DNA from: Pseudomonadota bacterium
Lineage (GTDB): Bacteria; Pseudomonadota; Gammaproteobacteria; Acidiferrobacterales; Acidiferrobacteraceae
Length of the DNA: 59,796 nucleotides
Assembly: GCA_021795715.1 (NCBI GenBank)
Contig: JAJYPD010000011.1
Location: 1 to 59,796, forward strand
Direction: 5' to 3'
Part shown: one piece after another, positions 18,900-26,518 of the stretch
How the letters are laid out: each line of letters begins with the position of its first letter
How positions within the stretch are numbered: the stretch's first letter is position 1
Made by a program: the position numbers and the translations under genes
Notes under the pieces: generated by a model
What the model saw: only the letters and a program-made list of their open reading frames with translations
Databases searched by the model: none
Told to the model about the DNA's origin: nothing

Positions 18900-19600
18900 G
18901 AAGGACTCCTTGCGTTTGCGTTGGTGTCAAATCGTGCTGTGGAGGGCGTTGCCGAGGCCAGATCCATGCGCATCTTGTCCGCCGCCGGTGTGGGTGCCGG
19001 TGTGGGGTTCATGCCCTCGACTGTTGCCCGCTCCCGCCGCAATATGCGGCGGTAGATGGCGAACAGGCCCAAAAACTGGATGACGCCAAAAAAGATGGCG
19101 GGCACACCCGTGTCGCGTTGCAAAGTCAGCGCATCGGCCCAGCCAAACTGCAGGCCGGCGACATTCGGCTGTCCGGTCATGGTCTGACCCGCAGGCGGCC
19201 AGTAGGAGAACGACCACATGAGCGATGACAGGAAGAGACCTACGATCAGGAAGAGCAGTGCCCACAGGGCGCCGATGTTGCCCTCGCCGGTCTTGACCCA
19301 GGACGAGACGGTACAGGCTCCCGCGAACACCATGCCGATCCCGAAGAGAAACAGGCCGATGAACTGGTTGATGCCGACATCGAAGCGCATGGGGTTGCCG
19401 TTGCCGACACTGATCATGGCCGTGAAACCCAGAGTCAGGATCATCATCGCCATCAGCAACGCCTTGGTATTGCGGTAGCTCTTGAACAGCATGGCATCCC
19501 GCAAGGCGGCCGTGTTGCACCAGCGCGACCGCTGGACGAGTACGCCCACGGAGGTGCCAAACACGAATGCCGCCACGCACTGACCTACGACTGTAATCAT
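18896..19600 (-). CDS. YeeE/YedE-family membrane protein, second half (sulfur-compound transporter)
   Basis: 234 residues from the ATG at 19600, with about five or six spans and a long polar C-terminus rich in Pro/Ala/Thr. The family site FAGACTVSSWVKTGEGNIGA with its Cys is present after the span FIGLFLFGIGMV. Single-chain relatives such as TsuA import thiosulfate through Cys relays. Here the permease appears split into two genes, the other lying 2 bp upstream. The frame is open far upstream, but that part is a shadow of the partner gene. Confidence 0.85.
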   Translation of the reverse strand: MITVVGQCVAAFVFGTSVGVLVQRSRWCNTAALRDAMLFKSYRNTKALLMAMMILTLGFTAMISVGNGNPMRFDVGINQFIGLFLFGIGMVFAGACTVSSWVKTGEGNIGALWALLFLIVGLFLSSLMWSFSYWPPAGQTMTGQPNVAGLQFGWADALTLQRDTGVPAIFFGVIQFLGLFAIYRRILRRERATVEGMNPTPAPTPAADKMRMDLASATPSTARFDTNANARSPS

Positions 19601-19602
19601 GA

Positions 19603-20133
19603 CTAGACCCCCAGAACTCTTTTGTAGGCCCAGGAACCAACCCAGGCGCCGATGACGAGGCCACTGACGGCGAGGTAGCCGCCCAGATTCATTTCGGGAG
19701 TCAGGCCAAGAAAGGTGCTGACATTGCAGACGAACGACAGGCGGATGCCGATACCCATCAGGAGGCCGCCGATCGTGATCATGATCCATTCCGACAGGTG
19801 TTTGGGGACGCGCCAGTAGAATTCTTTGCTCAGGATGGCACTCACCAGTGCGCCAAAGCCCATGCCCAGACTGATGTAGATCTTCCAGTAGGCCCATGTG
19901 GGTTTGAATACCATGTGCCAGAAGGGGATCCTGTTGAGCGCCTTGGCGCCAATCAGGGCGCGCACGAACAGGCCGGCGATCATGGTTTCGCCGCCGCCGA
20001 CAGTCCATGCGCCGACGATCTGGAACAGGAAGATGTCCATGACGGCGATGATCGCCAAGGCCACGATGGGGTCCAGGGATTTCTTGAAAAATTCCATGTC
20101 GGTTTTCTCCGGCGCCGCCGCGGTCGTTGCCAT
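19603..20133 (-). CDS. YeeE/YedE-family membrane protein, first half
   Basis: 176 residues with about four or five spans: DPIVALAIIAVMDIFLFQIV, then WIMITIGGLLMGIGIRLSFV followed by CNVSTFLGLTPEMNLGGYLA, whose Cys lies in the place of the family sulfur-relay Cys. It is the first gene of the sulfur-relay operon, starting about 117 bases after the predicted sigma54 transcription start. A TTG three bases upstream is an alternative start. It probably pairs with the next gene to form a full permease. Confidence 0.85.
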   Translation of the reverse strand: MATTAAAPEKTDMEFFKKSLDPIVALAIIAVMDIFLFQIVGAWTVGGGETMIAGLFVRALIGAKALNRIPFWHMVFKPTWAYWKIYISLGMGFGALVSAILSKEFYWRVPKHLSEWIMITIGGLLMGIGIRLSFVCNVSTFLGLTPEMNLGGYLAVSGLVIGAWVGSWAYKRVLGV

Positions 20134-20260
20134 CAATCCGCTTCGATGGCGCTACGCGCTGTTCGCGGGGGGTCGTCCCGCAAGACGGCGGCCACAAAAG
20201 GCACTGCGGTCGCGATGTCCCGGCCCCGGCGTCCCGGACGGGGCTTCGATCCCGTGGATT

Positions 20261-20275
20261 GCAATAGCCGGGCCA
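20261..20275 (-). promoter_or_regulatory. Sigma54 (-24/-12) promoter of the sulfur-relay operon
   Basis: The minus strand reads TGGCCCGGCTATTGC, matching TGGCAC-N5-TTGC with exactly ten bases between the invariant GG and GC. Transcription would start near 20250. The same TGGCCC-N5-TTGC form occurs before the rhodanese gene at 21588. Confidence 0.75.
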
Positions 20276-20328
20276 TCTCATATCTGATGGTTTATCAGTG
20301 AGTTACTGGCGATGTCGGCGATTGCCCA

Positions 20329-20343
20329 TCACCACAGTGGTGA
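20329..20343. promoter_or_regulatory. Palindromic activator site 1 (TCACCA-N3-TGGTGA)
   Basis: TCACCACAGTGGTGA is a perfect palindrome about its central base. Its centre (20336) lies 62.5 bp from the middle of the -24 GG at 20273-20274, that is near -86, a normal place for a sigma54 upstream activator. Confidence 0.7.
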
Positions 20344-20349
20344 TCGGTG

Positions 20350-20364
20350 TCTCCAAACTGGTGA
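20350..20364. promoter_or_regulatory. Palindromic activator site 2 (one mismatch)
   Basis: TCTCCAAACTGGTGA matches TCACCA-N3-TGGTGA except at one base. Its centre is 21 bp (two helical turns) beyond site 1, so two dimers could bind on the same DNA face. Confidence 0.65.
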
Positions 20365-20550
20365 CATCACCTGGGGGTTGTGCGGTTCATGCCCAGACTT
20401 GGGCGAGGGGTCCTCTGGTCGCGTCCGGCAAGGCAGCAGGCGGCCAAGAGCGGCAATGCTGCGTCCTCGGGTTCGGGCCCCCGGGACCGGTTGGCGGCCG
20501 AATGCTGTGGTATGGTCTGCGCGCTTATCCGCCGGGCCGGTGACGGCGCG

Positions 20551-21423
20551 TCATCGTCCCGCCAGCGGGCGGGCCGGCTGCGCCTTGATCGTGGTGATGG
20601 CGATACCGGAGAGCAGCAGGATGGTGGCGATCACCAGATGCCAGGTCAGCGGTTCTGCCAGCCAGAGCCACGCTCCCGCAGCCACGAGCAGTGGGACGGC
20701 CAGTTGGACGGTGGCTGCGACGGCCGTCGCCAGACGGGGGACGATCGCATACCACAGCAGATAGATCAGGGATGATGTGACACTGCCCGAGAGCATCGCC
20801 CAACCGATACCCTCCCATGTGGCCGATTGCCCGTGGCCGGCCGCCCGCGACCAGGCGAGCAATGCCACGGCCGCGATCGCAGCGTACACAAAATTGGCTG
20901 TCGTCTGTGCCAGCGCCGGTGTCCCCCGTCCGTTCCACATCGAATAAAGTCCCCAGGCACACCCGGCTGCCAGCATGCCGGCGACATCTCCGAGCGGGGG
21001 CCGGTGGAGCCGCATCCCGACCAGCACATAGAGACCGGTGAGGGCCACGGCCGCGCCGACCATCTGCAGGCCCGTCACGCGTTCCCCGCGTTGCATGCCG
21101 ACCGCCAGCATCGTGGCCTGCACGGCGAAAAACAGCAGCAAGGCTCCCATGGCCGCGCCCAGGACGACATACGTATAGGAGAACGCGGCGGCATATACCA
21201 ACAGAAACACTGCCGTCAAAGACGGATGCCGCAGGCGCAGTCCCCGCATGGCCGACAGCAGTATCAGCACCAGCGCGCCGCTTGCCAGGCGGATGGCGGT
21301 AAACAGCGCAGGTCCCACGAGATGATTCATGAGGGCGGCCCGGGCCAGCAGACTGTTGGCGGCCATGCCAAAGAGGACCACCAGGGTCGCCAGCGTCAAA
21401 GTCGTTGCGGATGTCAGGCGCAT
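20551..21423 (-). CDS. EamA/DMT-superfamily permease
   Basis: 290 residues with about ten spans in two EamA repeats, starting MRLTSATTLTLATLVVLFGM and including NSLLARAALMNHLVGPALFT and LAEPLTWHLVIATILLLSGI. Such carriers export or import small metabolites; the substrate cannot be told. The gene is divergent from the rhodanese gene, and the 231-bp gap holds the two palindromes at 21498-21533, so it might share control, but I see no -24/-12 element facing it. It lies between the sulfur-relay operon and the rhodanese gene. Confidence 0.85.
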   Translation of the reverse strand: MRLTSATTLTLATLVVLFGMAANSLLARAALMNHLVGPALFTAIRLASGALVLILLSAMRGLRLRHPSLTAVFLLVYAAAFSYTYVVLGAAMGALLLFFAVQATMLAVGMQRGERVTGLQMVGAAVALTGLYVLVGMRLHRPPLGDVAGMLAAGCAWGLYSMWNGRGTPALAQTTANFVYAAIAAVALLAWSRAAGHGQSATWEGIGWAMLSGSVTSSLIYLLWYAIVPRLATAVAATVQLAVPLLVAAGAWLWLAEPLTWHLVIATILLLSGIAITTIKAQPARPLAGR

Positions 21424-21497
21424 GGGGAGACCTCAAAAAAAGCGGAGGATAACACGCCATCCCCGTCAGGGTGTCTGCCGGGATCCCGGTTCTGCCA

Positions 21498-21512
21498 TCA
21501 CCACTTTGGTGA
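21498..21512. promoter_or_regulatory. Palindromic activator site 3 (TCACCA-N3-TGGTGA)
   Basis: TCACCACTTTGGTGA keeps both perfect 6-bp arms. Its centre (21505) lies 84.5 bp upstream of the -24 GG of the rhodanese promoter, near -108. It is also 75 bp upstream of the divergent EamA start. Confidence 0.7.
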
Positions 21513-21518
21513 CGCCGA

Positions 21519-21533
21519 TCACCAGTTTGGTGA
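21519..21533. promoter_or_regulatory. Palindromic activator site 4 (TCACCA-N3-TGGTGA)
   Basis: TCACCAGTTTGGTGA keeps both perfect arms. Its centre (21526) is 21 bp from site 3 and 63.5 bp upstream of the -24 GG, the same spacing (within 1 bp) as sites 1 and 2 at the other promoter. Confidence 0.7.
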
Positions 21534-21587
21534 CATGTATATGTCGTTTTCGTAAAGAAATGCTGGTTTTTCAAGGCGTCTCTGCGA

Positions 21588-21603
21588 TGGCCCGACGCTT
21601 GCT
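21588..21603 (+). promoter_or_regulatory. Sigma54 (-24/-12) promoter of the rhodanese gene
   Basis: TGGCCCGACGCTTGCT has GG and GC ten bases apart and the TTGC box. The start would be near 21613, about 42 bases before the ATG at 21655. Confidence 0.75.
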
Positions 21604-21654
21604 ATAAGCGATCCTGCGACAAGCATAAAAATATTCTTGAACAGGAGGATCGCC

Positions 21655-22563
21655 ATGTCAGTGTATTGGAGACTATGCGCGGCACTGTGCGCGACCTGGG
21701 TGTCCGGCGCTGCGCTGGCGGCGCTGCCCGGGCCGTGCGTGACGCCCCACTGGTTATACGCCCACCGGCATGACAGCCGCTTGGTCGTCCTGGACCTGCG
21801 TTCACCGAAGGCCTATGCCGCCGGCCATATCCCGGGCGCCATATCGGCCCCTTATGTCCACTGGCGCCGGATGGTTCGCCATGTCAACCGCATGCTGCCG
21901 CCCATCCCCGTGATCCAGGCCTATCTGCGTTCCGTGGGGGTCAGCAATCGTTCCGAGGTGGTCGTGTACAGCAATATCCAGACCCCGATGGGCTTGGGGC
22001 TCGGTAGCGAGACAAGGGCCTTTTGGACCCTGAAGGTGCTGGGGCATAAGCAGGACGCGATCCTGCGCGGCGGGATCGGCGGCTGGAAAAAGGCCGGCGG
22101 GGCACTCACCACCGTGGCCCGTCGTGCCCGTGGCGATCTGGCCGCCGAGTTCCAGCCGAACCTGCGCGCAAGCCTCGCGCAAATGCGTGCCGATCTCCAT
22201 CGCCACGTTGTGTTGATGGACAACCGCCCGATGCACCAGATCGTCGGCCTGACCAAGGCGCCGTTCGTGGCCCGCTACGGCCATATTCCGGGCGCGGTTC
22301 CGTATCCAGTGACCTGGATGGTCAACCAAAACGGCAATCTGTTGCCCAAGGCCCGGCTCGAGGCGCTTGCCCGCGTGGCCGGCCTTCCGGCAAACCCCAA
22401 TGCCCCCATCGTGACGTACTGCAACACCGGTCACTGGGCCAGTATCGGCTGGTTTGTTGCCACGCAGGTGCTTGGCTACCGGCATGTCCGGCTTTATGAC
22501 GGCTCCATGACCCAGTGGGCCTACCACCGGGCCGACCCGGTAAATGTGGGTTTTGTGAAGTAA
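21655..22563 (+). CDS. Periplasmic tandem-domain rhodanese (thiosulfate sulfurtransferase)
   Basis: 302 residues from the ATG at 21655, six bases after AGGAGG. A signal peptide (about 1-23, ending SGAALAA) is followed by two rhodanese domains: the first has LVVLDLRSPKAYAAGHIPGA, the second VLMDNRP...YGHIPGAVPYP. The second keeps the catalytic Cys in the loop YCNTGHWAS, so it should cleave thiosulfate or transfer sulfane sulfur in the periplasm. It has its own sigma54 promoter and activator pair, shared in design with the sulfur-relay operon. A porin gene follows after 254 bp. Confidence 0.9.
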   Translation: MSVYWRLCAALCATWVSGAALAALPGPCVTPHWLYAHRHDSRLVVLDLRSPKAYAAGHIPGAISAPYVHWRRMVRHVNRMLPPIPVIQAYLRSVGVSNRSEVVVYSNIQTPMGLGLGSETRAFWTLKVLGHKQDAILRGGIGGWKKAGGALTTVARRARGDLAAEFQPNLRASLAQMRADLHRHVVLMDNRPMHQIVGLTKAPFVARYGHIPGAVPYPVTWMVNQNGNLLPKARLEALARVAGLPANPNAPIVTYCNTGHWASIGWFVATQVLGYRHVRLYDGSMTQWAYHRADPVNVGFVK

Positions 22564-22817
22564 GGGAGGAGGGGCGCCGCGGGTTTGGATCGGCACGATG
22601 AGGCGGCCGGTGTGCGCCGCGGCCTGAGAGGCAGGATGGGGCGCATGAAAGCGCAGGCAGGAGGTGCAGTTGCCATCGAACGGCCGCTTCTTTGCGGGCG
22701 CGGCATCGGCGGTTGGGTTTGTGTATCCGTCCCCGATCGGCCGGATCCATCCCGTGTCGCGCCGGCCAACAGAGGATGTACACACAACCATAACGATGAC
22801 TTGTGCGGAGGAGTAGC

Positions 22818-24134
22818 ATGAAAAGGCCATTACAAAAGCGTTCAATGTGGGCGTGTGCGGTGGGTGCTGGCGCGATGCTCGGGGTCTCTGCCGTCGCGAC
22901 CGCCGGACTGCTGCCATCAATGACGGAAAAGCCGATGGCGCCGTGGACCATGGTGTATGGTACGGAGAAACCCGAGCAGCACCCGACCATGCTGCTATTT
23001 GGTGTGGTGCAGCCTGGTTACTCATATATTCAGGCCAATTCCGGCAATGTGCCGGATGCGACCGTCAAGGGAAACGCAGAATTCAAGTTCTACCGGGTGC
23101 GTCCCGGTGTGCGCGGTTCCATCGGTCCCAATATCGATTATTACTTCCTCGCCGAGTTTGCCAATAATCCGGCCGATCCGAACAACGGCATCATCGGCCA
23201 TGCCCATGTCCTCGATGCATCCGTGACGTTGAACTACATTCCCGGGGTCCATGTGCAGATCGGTCAGATGCTGGTGCCGTTTGCCGAGGAGGGGTTGACG
23301 GCTGCGCCGGTCCTGCCGTGGATCAATTATTCCCCGATCACCTACAACATCGACTACAACGAATTCGCGTCCACGCCCGCTTACAACGGCATCGCGGGTC
23401 CCGGTTCCGGCCTGTTCAATGCCGGCGGTGAACTCGGCATCATGGCCTTCAACGGCATCAGTCATGGTCCGCTGTCATTCAACTACGCAGTCGGACTTTT
23501 TAATGGTACCGGTGTATCGGAACTGCAGAGCAGCATGGGTCATCCAGACGATGCGCTCGTCCATCTGGGGGCGGATTACGGCCCGCTGGGCGTGGCGCTT
23601 GGCTATGAGAATGGCCGTCAGGTCATCGGCCCGTATGTGGCCGGAGGCATCGACAGGACACCCATGGCGATTCCGGGAATGAGCTACCAGCAGCAGAAGT
23701 ACGCCATCGACCTGCGCTACGGCAATTACATGACCGATCCGCTGTGGCTCTGGTACGAATACCAGCATGCCAAAAATACCCAGCAGCCAGGCGTGGCAGG
23801 CAGCGGTACGGCGCGCGGCTGGTTCGCGGCCGCCGGCGTACGGCCTCTAACTGACGTCATGGCGGTGTTCCGCTACAGTACATACAATACGGAAAACATG
23901 GAACCCGTCGCGGTGAGCACCGCCGGTCCGGTGTTGGCGCCGCATTATGCGGGAGCGGCAGGTGTTACGACGAGTCTCGATCAGGAGAGCCTGATCGGCG
24001 TGTATCTGGCGAATAGGGGTGTCCGCTATTACCTCGAATGGGATCGAACCAGCTACAACAACAGCGGCGCCCCCACGGACAATGCAGTCAGCGTCATGGT
24101 CAGCCTGCCATTTGGTGCCCGCCTTATCCATTGA
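22818..24134 (+). CDS. Outer-membrane porin-like beta-barrel protein
   Basis: 438 residues with a signal peptide (about 1-32, MLGVSAVATAG) and a long run of alternating beta strands rich in Tyr, Gly and Asn, e.g. FYRVRPGVRGSIGPN and QIGQMLVPFAEEGLT, like OprO/OprP-type anion porins. AGGAGT precedes the ATG. It lies between the rhodanese gene and the PhnD-kinase-activator trio, so it may pass sulfur oxyanions or phosphate through the outer membrane; the ligand is inferred from context only. A strong terminator follows. Confidence 0.75.
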   Translation: MKRPLQKRSMWACAVGAGAMLGVSAVATAGLLPSMTEKPMAPWTMVYGTEKPEQHPTMLLFGVVQPGYSYIQANSGNVPDATVKGNAEFKFYRVRPGVRGSIGPNIDYYFLAEFANNPADPNNGIIGHAHVLDASVTLNYIPGVHVQIGQMLVPFAEEGLTAAPVLPWINYSPITYNIDYNEFASTPAYNGIAGPGSGLFNAGGELGIMAFNGISHGPLSFNYAVGLFNGTGVSELQSSMGHPDDALVHLGADYGPLGVALGYENGRQVIGPYVAGGIDRTPMAIPGMSYQQQKYAIDLRYGNYMTDPLWLWYEYQHAKNTQQPGVAGSGTARGWFAAAGVRPLTDVMAVFRYSTYNTENMEPVAVSTAGPVLAPHYAGAAGVTTSLDQESLIGVYLANRGVRYYLEWDRTSYNNSGAPTDNAVSVMVSLPFGARLIH

Positions 24135-24163
24135 GCAGGTGTGATGGTCCTCCTAGGGGGTCT

Positions 24164-24191
24164 GATTGAGGGGGGGAATCCCCCCTTTTTT
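24164..24191 (+). terminator. Rho-independent terminator after the porin gene
   Basis: GGGGGG at 24171-24176 pairs with CCCCCC at 24180-24185 around AAT, followed by six T at 24186-24191. It separates the porin transcript from the sensor genes downstream. Confidence 0.8.
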
Positions 24192-24260
24192 GAGTCATTG
24201 GATGATATGAGACGACCGTGCGCATTGGTGGACAGGGGCAGACACAAAGGCGCATGGGTC

Positions 24261-25139
24261 ATGGTCCCCCGGTGTGCCGCTGTGGCGGCCAAGCGGACGT
24301 TCACCCGGCTTTGTGGCGCGGGTGCGATGTCGATCGTGGCGCTTGCCTCCTGTGCGGCGGCGACCGCCAGGCCGTTGCGCTTCGGGGTTCTGCCCCTGCA
24401 GAATCCGGTGTCGCTTGCGCGCATGTTCATTCCCCTGTGCGCACGGCTGACACACGTTCTGCACCGTCCCGTGATATTTGCCACCGCCCCCGATTTTGCG
24501 CGATTCATGACCCGCGCGAACGCCGGCCTCTACGACATCATCTTTCTAAATCCCTTCCTGTATCGGCATGTCCGTGGCTATCGCGCAGTGGTCCGCATCA
24601 AGGGTCTTCCGTTCATTGGTATCGTCATCGTCCGCCGCGGCAGCCCGATCCGGACTCTGACTCCGAAGACCCTCACGGGCCGCACCATCGCCTTCCCCGA
24701 CCGGCGGGCCCTTGCCGCGACGCTTATGGTCAAGGAATACCTGCGCCGCCAAGGTGTGGTCGTCCATCGCATCATGCGTCCCCTCTACCTGCGCAACCAG
24801 GATTCCGTGATCCTCGCCGTAGCGCGCGGCCTCGCGGATCTGGGTGGTACGTGGCCGTGGTCGCTCGACCAGGAGCCACGCGCCCTGCAGGCGAAGATCC
24901 GCATCATCGCGCGCACGCCGGCCGGTCCGGAGATGCCCATTGCCGTCCGGGACACGCTGCCGCCGGCCACCGTGCTGGCCATTCGCCGTGCGCTCGTTGG
25001 TCTGAGCGACAGCCCGGCCGGACGGAAGGTGTTGTCCGGCCTGCACATGCCGGCCGGTTTCGTGGCGGCCAGTCCCGGCGAATACGCGCACATTCGCCAT
25101 CTCGTGCGCTCGCCCGTGACGGGCGGGCAGACGCCATGA
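24261..25139 (+). CDS. PhnD-like periplasmic binding protein (sensor partner)
   Basis: 292 residues from the ATG at 24261; other in-frame ATGs lie at 24141 and 24207 and no site is strong. The export signal ends in ALASCAAATA, with LASC fitting a lipobox, so it may be a lipoprotein. The body follows the PhnD / phosphate-phosphonate binding family: LRFGVLPLQNPVSLARMF, YDIIFLNPFLYRH and TLTGRTIAFPDRRALAATLM. No ABC permease or ATPase is nearby; instead its TGA overlaps the start of a histidine kinase gene (ATGA). It most likely captures a ligand and presents it to the kinase. Confidence 0.8.
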   Translation: MVPRCAAVAAKRTFTRLCGAGAMSIVALASCAAATARPLRFGVLPLQNPVSLARMFIPLCARLTHVLHRPVIFATAPDFARFMTRANAGLYDIIFLNPFLYRHVRGYRAVVRIKGLPFIGIVIVRRGSPIRTLTPKTLTGRTIAFPDRRALAATLMVKEYLRRQGVVVHRIMRPLYLRNQDSVILAVARGLADLGGTWPWSLDQEPRALQAKIRIIARTPAGPEMPIAVRDTLPPATVLAIRRALVGLSDSPAGRKVLSGLHMPAGFVAASPGEYAHIRHLVRSPVTGGQTP

Positions 25140-26518
25140 CGTCTCTGCGCTATTACCAGACATTCCGTTTCAAGGTGGTGGTTTCCATCACGCTGGTCCA
25201 TGTGGTGCTCATGCTGGCACTGGTGGCCGCCGTCGTCGAGCGCCAGCAGCAGGCTATGGACAAGCTGTTACACCGGGATGCGCAAAGGCTTGCCAGAACC
25301 GTGGCGATCGCCGCACGCGATGCGGTGCTCACCGAGAATCTGGGGACACTCGATGCGATTATACGCTACGCCGTGCGCCGCTCCGGCGTGCGTCGTATCC
25401 GTGTGACCAATAGCGAAGGGGTGGCGCTCGGCAGCAGCGGCCCCTTGCACGAAAAGCGGCGCTGGCTCACTGCGCGCCAGATGATCCGTGTCGGCCGCTA
25501 CCCGGTGGGTGCGGTGACCCTGAGCCTGTCGCGGGCGCGGGTTTTGCGCCAGATTGCGGCCGCGCGCGATTACGGACTGCTTCTTACTTTTCTGGCGGCC
25601 TGGATCGGCGGAGGGGCGGGGTGGCTTTTGTCCCGCAAGTTGACCGATGATCTGGAAGGACTCGTGCGTGATGTCCAGCAGGTGCAGGCGGGCGACGAGG
25701 GACCGCAGAGCGTCAAGGTGCGCCGCCACAACGAGGTGGGCGTTTTGAGCGAGGCGTTCAACGCCATGCTGGAACGATTGGCCCGCGCCACCCGGCAGAT
25801 GGATGCCGAACGGCGCAAGCAGGCCGAGTCAGAGCGCCTTGCGTGCCTGGCGGAGACGGCGTCGGTGATCGTGCACGAGATCCGCAATCCTTTGGCGAGC
25901 ATCGTGAGCGGCGTCGAGCTCATCATAGACGACAAGGGTGCTTCCGAGGCCGAACGGCGGGAATTTGCAGGCATCGTGCGCGATGAGTCACGGCGGCTGA
26001 ATGCGGTCTTGCAGAATTTCCTGAAATGGACGAGACCGGCGGAAACGGCGCGGGAAGAGGGCGATCTGAATGAGATCGTGCGGCAGGTGGTGGACCTGTA
26101 CGATCAGACGCTCAATCGTGAACATCAGCACGTGTTTTCCATGATGCTCGCCGAGGACGTGGGGACGGTCTCGTTTGATGCCGATCAGATACGGCAGGTG
26201 GTCTGGAATTTCATTCTGAACAGCGCCGAGGTCATGAAGGACAGCGGCCACATCCTTGTCACCACGTCCGGGGATGAGGATTGGGTCTATATTAAGGTTG
26301 TAGATAGTGGTGGCGGATTTCAGGGGAATCCAGAACGCTTTTTTGTGCCGTTTTATACGACCAAAAGCGAGGGTACGGGGCTGGGGCTTGCGCTGGTACG
26401 GCGGATCGCCAATGCGCACGGCGGTTGGGTGACAATCGCCAACACCCCGGAGGGTACCGAAGTCGTATTTGCCATATCGCGCGAGGCGGGCCGTGACCGA
26501 CATACTGCTGGTGGATGA
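25136..26518 (+). CDS. Membrane sensor histidine kinase (NtrB-type partner)
   Basis: 460 residues. Span 1 lies at about 14-34, a small periplasmic domain follows, and span 2 at about 147-165, then a HAMP linker. The H box is SVIVHEIRNPL with His247. The ATP-binding domain has N box NFILNSAEVM (Asn362), G1 VVDSGGGF, F box RFFVPFYTTK and G2 EGTGLGLAL. All catalytic motifs are intact. Its start overlaps the PhnD-like gene as ATGA, and its end overlaps the response regulator by 26 bp, so the three form one coupled operon. The short periplasmic domain is a likely contact for the binding protein. Confidence 0.92.
   Translation: MTSLRYYQTFRFKVVVSITLVHVVLMLALVAAVVERQQQAMDKLLHRDAQRLARTVAIAARDAVLTENLGTLDAIIRYAVRRSGVRRIRVTNSEGVALGSSGPLHEKRRWLTARQMIRVGRYPVGAVTLSLSRARVLRQIAAARDYGLLLTFLAAWIGGGAGWLLSRKLTDDLEGLVRDVQQVQAGDEGPQSVKVRRHNEVGVLSEAFNAMLERLARATRQMDAERRKQAESERLACLAETASVIVHEIRNPLASIVSGVELIIDDKGASEAERREFAGIVRDESRRLNAVLQNFLKWTRPAETAREEGDLNEIVRQVVDLYDQTLNREHQHVFSMMLAEDVGTVSFDADQIRQVVWNFILNSAEVMKDSGHILVTTSGDEDWVYIKVVDSGGGFQGNPERFFVPFYTTKSEGTGLGLALVRRIANAHGGWVTIANTPEGTEVVFAISREAGRDRHTAGG

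Larger units (their letters stand above)
20134..20550. promoter_or_regulatory. Upstream regulatory region of the sulfur-relay operon
   Basis: 417 bases without a gene between the end of the EamA gene and the first YeeE gene. It holds a minus-strand sigma54 promoter (20261-20275) and two palindromic activator sites (20329-20343 and 20350-20364). The predicted leader, about 117 bases, is GC-rich and has no open frame with a good ribosome site. Confidence 0.65.

Noticed and set aside
21424-21497. A sigma54 promoter facing the EamA permease
   Set aside because: No GG-N10-GC element was found on the minus strand between the palindromes and the EamA start.
22660-22673. A second -24/-12-like match before the porin
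   Set aside because: Only GG and TTGC fit; the rest of the -24 box is wrong and no activator palindromes are near.
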